NCBI GenBank assembly: GCA_026705765.1
Contig: JAPPAB010000056.1
Location: forward strand, 1 to 64,000
Reading direction: 5' to 3'
Length of the DNA: 64,000 bases
Origin: Gemmatimonadota bacterium
GTDB lineage: Bacteria > Latescibacterota > UBA2968
Below, one piece after another: positions 36,901 to 43,384 of the stretch. Made by a program: the position numbers and the translations under genes. Each line of letters opens with the position of its first letter. Position 1 is the stretch's first letter. Below the pieces are notes generated by a model. The model was not told the origin of the DNA, did no database searches, and was given only the letters and a program-made list of their open reading frames with translations.

Positions 36901-38039
36901 AGGTCATCAAGGACGATGTTGACCGGTGAGAATTGATTACTTACTTCAGTAGCAAGTTCCTGTAAACGCTGGACACTATGTGATGAATCTATATTTGCGA
37001 AATTCACCCAAAACCACGAGCCACTTATAGACTTTGCGGTCAATTTTGCGAGTGTTGTCTTTCCTCTACCCGCCCCTCCCTGGATTACAGCTATACCCTC
37101 TGATTGGAGTTGAGTCTGGATGCTTGCGAGCAAATCTTTTCTTGGTATAACATCGGGATAAGGAGGTGGGATAGTAGTTAGTATGGGAGACTGAGATTGA
37201 ATCGTAATATCAGACGAAATCCCCATTGATAATGCTCTAAAAGGATCCGTCATTGTGGCCTGCATTTGTAGTGTCTGCAAATGCTGAATTGAAACCCTTT
37301 GTGTTGTTTTCTCTTCGAAAATTTCGAGAAAGCGCACTCGGGTAAGTTCGCGGTTTTCCGGTTGCGTTGCGACCATTAAGGCTTCTTTGAGAAGATGATC
37401 AACAACTTTGCTGGCATCAGAAGGTGAGATACCGTGTCGGGCACCATGAAGAGTCAGTTTATCACTTATGGATTTCTCAACAAAACTGGCTTCTTTACTA
37501 TCTGTTTCCCAGGTAATAGGTTCAATGAGTTGTTCATAAATTTCTCGGGGTGCCGCCTTTTTGAGAAAATCATCTACTTCCTCTGATATTTTCTTTTCAT
37601 CTTGTAAAAATTTGGAAATTTTTGTGATAGCTGCTTCATCACCCGAGCAATGGCTCCATACCTGGAGACCCATCTGTCCTTCTCCGAATGGATTACCTCG
37701 TTCCGCACCAATCTTGGATCGGGTGAGAAAACGAAATTTCACACTCAGATCAGGATGGTTGGCTTGCAATGCCCAATAGCGATTGATCGCATCATTCACT
37801 TCCTGAGATCTGAGCGTGATATTGTGTTGCGTGTCTTTGACTTGCACTGCCGTAGCAGTGTCATCTAATACCTGGTCAAAGTCTTCCGCTCCTTCCAGAT
37901 AGAGAATTTCATCTTCAGCAAGGCTGAGCCAAGCATGCACACTGTGCCAGATTTGATAAACATATCCCCTTAGCATGTCATGTGCTTGGCGCTGGGGATC
38001 GGCTGTTAGAACTTGATTTTCTTCCTGATGCTCTGCCAT
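33966..38039 (-). CDS. DUF4297-type nuclease / P-loop NTPase / repeat protein (antiviral-STAND-like)
   Basis: This protein has 1357 residues in three parts. Residues 1-170 contain LRGYVYQIWHSVHAWL, YLEGAEDFD and AVQVKDTQ, which fits a DUF4297/Cap4 PD-(D/E)XK nuclease (Glu/Asp at 52-53, Gln66-Val-Lys68). Residues 300-480 contain Walker A GGAGRGKT (321-328), Walker B NIVLDDL (374-380), a GKLLITSQ sensor-like strand and GHPRLV (469-474), typical of STAND NTPases. The rest, from about 500, is a helical repeat array of TPR type. Nuclease-STAND-repeat proteins of this order (Avs type) recognise phage proteins and degrade DNA. The gene is AT-rich and lies in an island bracketed by mutS gene ends. 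Confidence 0.75.
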   Translation of the reverse strand: MAEHQEENQVLTADPQRQAHDMLRGYVYQIWHSVHAWLSLAEDEILYLEGAEDFDQVLDDTATAVQVKDTQHNITLRSQEVNDAINRYWALQANHPDLSVKFRFLTRSKIGAERGNPFGEGQMGLQVWSHCSGDEAAITKISKFLQDEKKISEEVDDFLKKAAPREIYEQLIEPITWETDSKEASFVEKSISDKLTLHGARHGISPSDASKVVDHLLKEALMVATQPENRELTRVRFLEIFEEKTTQRVSIQHLQTLQMQATMTDPFRALSMGISSDITIQSQSPILTTIPPPYPDVIPRKDLLASIQTQLQSEGIAVIQGGAGRGKTTLAKLTAKSISGSWFWVNFANIDSSHSVQRLQELATEVSNQFSPVNIVLDDLNLQPQKLRQYEEVLGIIVYRVLERGGKLLITSQHKLPNNLIRRLGVPQSVSILVPDFTISEIEQFAQQLGCPPDHAKPWAKLIRLHTRGHPRLVHARLVRLREKGWKQNKNESVLQTPPEVIEEREEARQLLIDLPEDQREYLYRLSLMFTSFRKDYALNIGEIPESIPHPGDIFSQLVGPWIDPVNETYYTISPLLQNAADQVWSESKINDLHAEIANAILKAKDLTTIEAEAVLVHSVRGENKEGIIAVIWPLITMPDNKWKLFSPDFSWLIHVTNNSFHELSKGDVFVNHLFRSLQYRIAIGEKPECAPKILEIWDKETKPHYLHNSYHLSRIMLATQALLYYQVQLPVRQMVGYVKEIIDIINKDKDLKKIYGSFEGHLAEQKTDKAKFFSTLFSFILARRPIYAPALSDLIDALDELQPKIRALLLADFKNYNISSRILIDSVWMAEEDLENSDWTRCLQVYDKVIERTIAWGYPHIASAAARGKAIIYDEYLHNPDTAHQVLQDIVSKVGPSPLVEEECATVYLHHKHYQEALDIYERILPEWSPSPEKLDFGPSEGYRRAAICAAYLNDWEKAATFFQDGAKRAKSLDGSKKYIGLYADAGFAQFKAGNVRDSLNLLSVALQEFDMLPQDDTDVGYFTLKKLLGYSITWLAQQNKKNNIKSEEPPPGFCSDPARHDEIMNYPNFPIQYAWLYLAQMESQFNLGMTIFEQVLQITDRNAYPSLRFFFFLLKLQHDFRNKTFDELPQRMCQLADACVSMQKHEQSGKEIGEKGFYAVSTTDLSNFVSVKSIIGLLVAALLVQLSTNKDTAEILAKWRANSSGLPIKQNMIIALDLIESILEGEEKNALTVMRITARSEDQLVAALKVAQDIEMDPQNLFYAHILITTAFIDQDWEECVEPGLIELLSKQWLKKTKFRAVLRNPMITVPQIEQACNSSETGKKKIGQILLAAHQAVSLQAPSDILQQFRSWTE

Positions 38040-38060
38040 TTATTTCTCGAATCACAATCC

Positions 38061-38447
38061 TCAAAGATGGTCAAAAAAGCTTATATCACGTTGCTTCACT
38101 CTGTCCCAAGATATTCCCTCACCATTTGCAATTTGTTTTTCCGATTCGGCAAGGTCGGCCATCGTGTCAGGATCAGATAGGATCTCAGCGGTCTCCCGCC
38201 AGACGTTGACCACTTCATCAACACCTGTACCATTGTCCTTTGCGGTATTTGAGAGTTCCTCAAAAAATTCATCGCATTCCGCATCGGATAGGTAACGTAC
38301 CCACGGATAGATCGACAACAGATCAGTCCGCTTGGGACACTCTCGATTTTTGAGAGAACTCAGCAAATTGATTACCACCTCTAAACTCTCATCAGAGAGC
38401 TTATCGAGCATCTGTTTTGCTTCCATCCTCAAATCAACAGTTGCCAT
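38061..38447 (-). CDS. Small antitoxin-like protein upstream of the STAND gene
   Basis: This 128-residue acidic protein has an amphipathic N-terminus (DLRMEAKQMLDKLSDESLEVV), a middle segment with YPWVRYLSDAECDEFFEEL and a C-terminal EKQIANGEGISWDRVKQRD. The ends resemble type II antitoxins, but no family is sure. It lies 21 bp upstream of the STAND-type gene, the likely partner. It could regulate or inhibit that protein. Confidence 0.55.
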   Translation of the reverse strand: MATVDLRMEAKQMLDKLSDESLEVVINLLSSLKNRECPKRTDLLSIYPWVRYLSDAECDEFFEELSNTAKDNGTGVDEVVNVWRETAEILSDPDTMADLAESEKQIANGEGISWDRVKQRDISFFDHL

Positions 38448-38470
38448 TTTATATATCTCTAACTCATGGG

Positions 38471-38595
38471 TATTTCAAAAAAATTTACTGATATGTTTTT
38501 TCGATAGACTGGATTGCGGCTTACACCACGCCGCAATGACAACCGCCGTTCGTCACTCCGGCGGAAGCCGGAGTCCAGTGAACTTATTTGAAATA
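38471..38595. repeat. MITE-like 125-bp element next to mutS
   Basis: The element begins TATTTCAAA and ends TTTGAAATA (perfect 9-bp inverted ends). It is flanked on both sides by ACTCAT within 3 bp. Inside is a GC-rich hairpin, CTCCGGCGGAAGCCGGAG (38557-38574), and a second short inverted pair around GCGGC..GCCGC (38517-38534). It encodes nothing. The rest of the gap between 38448 and 38599 is ordinary. Confidence 0.6.
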
Positions 38596-38599
38596 GTAC

Positions 38600-41224
38600 T
38601 CATTCTTCCAACGCACGCTTCCACGCATCCAATTTCACCAGCGCCTCAACCGGCGTGAGATGGGCGATATCTAAATCGCGCAACTCAGACAACATCGGAT
38701 GATCTTCCCGCTCAACCTTCACTTCTGCTACCGGCGCAAACAGCGGCATCTGCCCATTCTCCCTCACGCGATCGGGTTGGGGCTTTGATCCCACTGACAG
38801 ATCGTTTTGCTCCAGCCGGTTCAAAATCTCCTTTGCCCGCGCAATCATCTCTATCGGCATCCCGGCCAGGCGCGCCACCTCAATGCCGTAGCTGTGGTCG
38901 CACCCACCCGGCACCAGCTTGTGTAAAAACGCGATGGTATCGCCCGCCTCGCGCACGGCAACGCTGTAATTCACCACCCGCGGCAGCAAATCCTCCAATT
39001 CTGTCAACTCGTGATAATGCGTCGCAAACAACGTCCGCGGCTGAATCTGTTCGGCATTGTGCAAATACTCCGTCATTGCCCAGGCAATACTCAACCCGTC
39101 AAACGTACTCGTCCCGCGTCCAATCTCGTCCAAAAGCACCAGACTCTTCGGCGTCGCATTGTTCAAAATATTCGCCGCCTCGTTCATCTCCACCAAAAAC
39201 GTACTCTCGCCCCGCGCCAGATTATCGGATGCACCCACCCGTGTAAAAATGCGATCCACCACCCCAATATGCGCCTCGCGCGCAGGCACAAAACTGCCGA
39301 CCTGCGCCAAAAGCGCAATCAACCCGGTCTGGCGCAAAATCGTCGATTTCCCCGACATATTGGGACCAGTAATCAGCAAAATTTGATCGGTCTCACCATC
39401 AATCTTCAGATCATTAGGCACAAACTGCCCGCCCGGAAGCAACTGCTCGACCGCGGGATGCCGCCCTTCCTTCACATCAATACGCACGCTATTATCCACC
39501 TGGGGACGCACATAATCATTGGACGATGCCACTTCGGCCAGCGTGCTCAACACATCTACGGTCGCCACGGATAGTGCCGTGCGCTGCACGGGCTCCACCC
39601 AACCAGCTACCTTTTCTCGCAACGCGGCAAACAAATCGCGCTCGAGATCCTTTGCCCGTTCATCTGCGCCCAAAATCTTCGCCTCCCAATCCTTCAACTC
39701 CGGCGTGATATACCGCTCGGCATTGACCAGCGTTTGCTTGCGCACAAAATACGCGGGCACCTTATCCTGATTGGCCTTGGTGACCTCGATATAATATCCA
39801 AATGCCTTGTTATACCCCACCTTTAACGACGCGATACCCGTTTTCTCGCGTTCCTCTGCCTGCAAGTTGGCAACCCAATCGCGCCCGCCCGATGCGATTT
39901 TCCGCAACTCGTCCAGTTCCTCGTGATAGCCCGTTCTGATATATCCGCCATCGCTAATCTGTGCAGGTGGATCGTCTTCAAGCGTGTGGGCAATCAAATC
40001 AATTAGCTCTGTCAGGTCCGGCATGCCCTGATCGCGTGCTCGCACCAGCAAATCCGCGCGAAACTCACGCAGGGATTCTCGCAGCGGAACAACCGCTTCC
40101 AAAGACCGCTGAAGCGCCACAAGCTCTCGCGGATTGGCCCGATTGCAACAAATCCGGGACATCAGCCGCTCCAGGTCTCCAATGTGGCGCAGAGCCTCTC
40201 GTGCCTCGTCCCGACACGCCGCAGATTCGACAAATGCCTGTACTGCATCTAAGCGCGCATCGATGCGGCCGACATCTACAAGCGGCTGTGATAGCCATGT
40301 GCGCAGTGTTCGCGCGCCCTGCGGCGTACACGTCTGATCTAAAACCCCAAACAACGTGCCCTCCCGCCGCCCCTCTTGAATGGTTGTAACCAGTTCCAGA
40401 TTGCGCTGTGTCACCAGATCCAGTTCCATCACCGACTCGGTGTGTTCGCGCGCCAATCGCGTAATATGGGATACTGCCCCCTTCTGATTTTCGCGCAAAT
40501 AACACAGCACGCCACCTGCGGCGCATATTCCAACGGTGAGATCATCGCATCCAAAGCCCTTGAGAGACGCCACCTTGAAATGCTCCTTCAATGCATCGTA
40601 CGCATAATGCTGTCCAAAATGCCAATCTTCTATATGCGTGAGCAATGCACCCGGCATCCGCGCTTCAAACTCGGCCTCATTGTCTTTGGCCCACGCCTCG
40701 GGTGCCAGCACCTCTGCGGGAGCCACGCGCTCCAATATCTCCCACAAATCATCGGCTGCGCGTTCCGATGCCCTGAACATACCCGTTGACAAATCCGCTG
40801 TCGCCATGCCCAATTGATCGCCAGAAACAAAAATGCCCACAAGGTAATTATTGCGCTTTTGATCGAGCAAATCATCGGACATTACCGTTCCCGGTGACAC
40901 GACCTGCACCACCTCGCGGCGCACCACTTTCTTGCCCTTTTGTGGCGGCTCCATCTGCTCGCAAATCGCCACCTTTTTTCCGGCTTTGATAAGTCTAGCG
41001 AGATAGGTATCCAGCGCGTGATGCGGCACACCTGCCAGCGGAATGCGGTCTGCTCGCCCATTGTTGCGCGATGTCAACGTCAACCCCAAAAGCCGAGATG
41101 CAACAACGGCGTCGTCGTAAAATGTCTCGTAAAAATCGCCCATCCGAAACAGCAAAATCGCATCTGGATGTTGCTCCTTAAAATGCGCGTACTGTTCCAT
41201 TGCCGGTGTCAATTGCGTCGCCAT
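38600..41224 (-). CDS. mutS: DNA mismatch repair protein MutS
   Basis: This 874-residue protein binds mismatched DNA. The mismatch-contacting QYAHFKEQHPDAILLFRMGDFYE is near residue 11 (the FxE-type site lies in it). The ATPase shows ITGPNMSGKSTILRQ (Walker A), LVLLDEIGRGTSTFDGL (Walker B) and LFATHYHELTEL in its C-terminal third. The size is normal. It is transcribed away from the STAND island, and its last 90 bp reappear at 33812-33909. No mutL is in the window. Confidence 0.97.
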   Translation of the reverse strand: MATQLTPAMEQYAHFKEQHPDAILLFRMGDFYETFYDDAVVASRLLGLTLTSRNNGRADRIPLAGVPHHALDTYLARLIKAGKKVAICEQMEPPQKGKKVVRREVVQVVSPGTVMSDDLLDQKRNNYLVGIFVSGDQLGMATADLSTGMFRASERAADDLWEILERVAPAEVLAPEAWAKDNEAEFEARMPGALLTHIEDWHFGQHYAYDALKEHFKVASLKGFGCDDLTVGICAAGGVLCYLRENQKGAVSHITRLAREHTESVMELDLVTQRNLELVTTIQEGRREGTLFGVLDQTCTPQGARTLRTWLSQPLVDVGRIDARLDAVQAFVESAACRDEAREALRHIGDLERLMSRICCNRANPRELVALQRSLEAVVPLRESLREFRADLLVRARDQGMPDLTELIDLIAHTLEDDPPAQISDGGYIRTGYHEELDELRKIASGGRDWVANLQAEEREKTGIASLKVGYNKAFGYYIEVTKANQDKVPAYFVRKQTLVNAERYITPELKDWEAKILGADERAKDLERDLFAALREKVAGWVEPVQRTALSVATVDVLSTLAEVASSNDYVRPQVDNSVRIDVKEGRHPAVEQLLPGGQFVPNDLKIDGETDQILLITGPNMSGKSTILRQTGLIALLAQVGSFVPAREAHIGVVDRIFTRVGASDNLARGESTFLVEMNEAANILNNATPKSLVLLDEIGRGTSTFDGLSIAWAMTEYLHNAEQIQPRTLFATHYHELTELEDLLPRVVNYSVAVREAGDTIAFLHKLVPGGCDHSYGIEVARLAGMPIEMIARAKEILNRLEQNDLSVGSKPQPDRVRENGQMPLFAPVAEVKVEREDHPMLSELRDLDIAHLTPVEALVKLDAWKRALEE

Positions 41225-41245
41225 CCCAAATCCTCTAAAGACTTC

Positions 41246-41812
41246 TCATTCTCCCACCGCTTTTCGATACGAATAATCAAATAACAACTCCCATTCGCAC
41301 AGTTGAATCTCGCGGCAAAGCGCGTCGTGTGCTGAGCGCCCTTCGAGCGCATCGGCACACAGATCAACATAGGCACCTGCATCCCAATGTGCTTGCGTCG
41401 CCAAAAACTCTGGCGCGCCGGAAACACCATCCGCAATACTGGCCGCCGCCTTGCACAAATCGTCAAAAATGGCGTGGTTACCCACTTTGCGAAACCAGTA
41501 TTTTGAATTGGAAAAATCGGGTTCGCGGCGGTGCATGATACCGTGCCAATAACTTCCAGTCTCTGTATAAATGCCCTGACTGATGGTGTGAGATGCATCT
41601 AAAAAGTTGTGATACAGCCACATACCAGAAATACAGGCCTGTGCCATATCTTCATCCACCACTGCTTTGCCGGCAAAAGCAGACTGCACAGTCAGCGCAT
41701 CGAGCGCGCTTTTTGCCCCGGCGTTCTCTTCGCCGCCATCCAGTGGATTCAATCGCTTTTCGGAAATCAATTCCGCAAAAACATCGCCATAAGCACCTGC
41801 GTCAAAAGACAT
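41246..41812 (-). CDS. Unrecognised conserved-looking protein
   Basis: I do not recognise this 188-residue protein. It is acidic, rich in aromatic residues and His, and shows SGMWLYHNFLDASHTISQGI, TGSYWHGIMHRREPDFSNSK and WFRKVGNHAIF. The clustered His, Asp and Glu could bind metal, and there is no membrane segment. It lies 21 bp upstream of mutS on the same strand, so it may be co-transcribed with it. Confidence 0.55.
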   Translation of the reverse strand: MSFDAGAYGDVFAELISEKRLNPLDGGEENAGAKSALDALTVQSAFAGKAVVDEDMAQACISGMWLYHNFLDASHTISQGIYTETGSYWHGIMHRREPDFSNSKYWFRKVGNHAIFDDLCKAAASIADGVSGAPEFLATQAHWDAGAYVDLCADALEGRSAHDALCREIQLCEWELLFDYSYRKAVGE

Positions 41813-41903
41813 AATTTCACTCCTTTATTTTGTAAATACAGCGCGATCGTCGCCTGTAAAAAATTCAAAAATTCTTACTCATCGAATATACTCAGAAATT
41901 TGA

Positions 41904-41943
41904 AAAAAAAAAGACCAATTCCTTTCGGAATCGGCCTTTTCTG
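41904..41943 (-). terminator. Rho-independent terminator of mtaB
   Basis: On the minus strand, GGCCGATTCC (41936-41927) pairs with GGAATTGGTC (41922-41913) through a GAAA loop, and a long T run follows. It closes the mtaB unit. Confidence 0.8.
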
Positions 41944-41958
41944 TCCAGATCTCGCAGT

Positions 41959-43302
41959 TTACGCACTTTGCACCTGCAATAACTCCCGCGCGTGATGCCC
42001 CTCGAAACCCGCCAATTCTCCGACGGCCACATCGTCTTCAACCCGCTGCAAGTGCACATCGACAATCTCTTCGCACGCGGCATCTGGAGCGGGCGCAACC
42101 ACCCGGATATAATTATCGGTCAACCCCTGTAAAAGCTGCCCGTTGCGGCGGTTTTCAAAAAGCACGGGCAATGTGCGCCCAATAAACCGCGCTTGAAATG
42201 CCGCCACCTTTCGCTGCCCCAATTTGCGGAGTATTGCGCCCCGTTGCTTTTTCACCTTTGGATCAACCTGATTTGTCATGCGCGCTGCAGGCGTTTTGCC
42301 GCGCGGCGAATACGGAAATACGTGCAAATACGTCATGGGATGATAGGCAATCAAATCGCGCGTATTTTGGAATGCCTCATCCGATTCACCGGGAAAACCC
42401 ACCATCACATCCCCACCAATGCCCACATCGGGAATCCGATCTGCGAGTTTTTCAATTAGCGCAATATACTCCTCCCGCGTATAGGGGCGACGCATTGCCT
42501 TCAACACGCCGTCGTCACCGCTCTGCAATGGAATGTGCAAATGCCTGCAAAATTTCTGGCTCGACGCAAAAAAGTCGATCATGGCATCGGTCACATAAGT
42601 CGCTTCAATTGAACTCACGCGAAAGCGCTCCAACCCGTTGACGCGCTCAACAGCCTCCAGCACCTGCAACAAGTCGCGCGCCTCCAAATCCACGCCGTAA
42701 TCGCCAATATGCACACCCGTCAGCACCACCTCTCGATAGCCCGCTGATACCAATTTCTCAACCTGCAATACGGTACTCTCAAGCGTGCGACTGCGACTGC
42801 GCCCACGCGCAAACGGAATAATGCAAAATGAACAAAATTCATTGCACCCTTCCTGAATTTTGACAAAAGCCCGAGCGCGCCCGCCAAAATTGTAAATATC
42901 CATATCCTGAAAATCAGCCGTGCGACTGCGCGTCACGAATGTGCGCCCCAAAGAGCAGGTAGTATTTACCAGATCCAGAAGTTGCATCCGCTCTGCTGTT
43001 CCGACCACCAGATCGACTTCGGGCATTGCCGATAGGGCATCTGGATCTGTTTGTGCATAACACCCCACCGCAACCACGGTACCTGTGGGCGAAATCCGAT
43101 GTGCTCTGCGCAATGCCTTGCGCGACTGCGCGTCCCCTTGACCGGTCACAGTGCAGGTATTGACCACAGTAACATCAGCCCACTCACCAAACGGCACCTC
43201 GCGATAACCCTGCGCCACAAACTGCTCGGCATACCACTGCGTGTCGTAAGTATTGAGCTTACAACCCAGCGTATAAAACGCAACCGTCTTTTGATCTCGC
43301 AT
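41959..43302 (-). CDS. mtaB: tRNA t6A37 methylthiotransferase
   Basis: This 447-residue radical-SAM enzyme makes ms2t6A at position 37 of some tRNAs. The N-terminal domain has LGCKLNTYDTQW, VNTCTVTGQ and GCYAQTDPD (cluster cysteines). The radical-SAM motif is CNEFCSFCIIP (C-x3-C-x2-C) and a TRAM domain follows near the end. It lies downstream of the rpsA terminator at 43317-43358 and has its own terminator. Confidence 0.95.
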   Translation of the reverse strand: MRDQKTVAFYTLGCKLNTYDTQWYAEQFVAQGYREVPFGEWADVTVVNTCTVTGQGDAQSRKALRRAHRISPTGTVVAVGCYAQTDPDALSAMPEVDLVVGTAERMQLLDLVNTTCSLGRTFVTRSRTADFQDMDIYNFGGRARAFVKIQEGCNEFCSFCIIPFARGRSRSRTLESTVLQVEKLVSAGYREVVLTGVHIGDYGVDLEARDLLQVLEAVERVNGLERFRVSSIEATYVTDAMIDFFASSQKFCRHLHIPLQSGDDGVLKAMRRPYTREEYIALIEKLADRIPDVGIGGDVMVGFPGESDEAFQNTRDLIAYHPMTYLHVFPYSPRGKTPAARMTNQVDPKVKKQRGAILRKLGQRKVAAFQARFIGRTLPVLFENRRNGQLLQGLTDNYIRVVAPAPDAACEEIVDVHLQRVEDDVAVGELAGFEGHHARELLQVQSA

Positions 43303-43316
43303 AAAAAATCAGCCAT

Positions 43317-43358
43317 TTGAAAAAACAAAGCGTTGAGACGATATGCCCCAACGCTTTG
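43317..43358 (-). terminator. Rho-independent terminator of rpsA
   Basis: CAAAGCGTTG (43326-43335) and CAACGCTTTG (43349-43358) form a perfect 10-bp stem, and the minus strand continues with a T run. It ends the cmk-plsC-rpsA transcription unit. Confidence 0.9.
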
Positions 43359-43384
43359 CAACCGCCAGAAAGATCTGAGCAATC

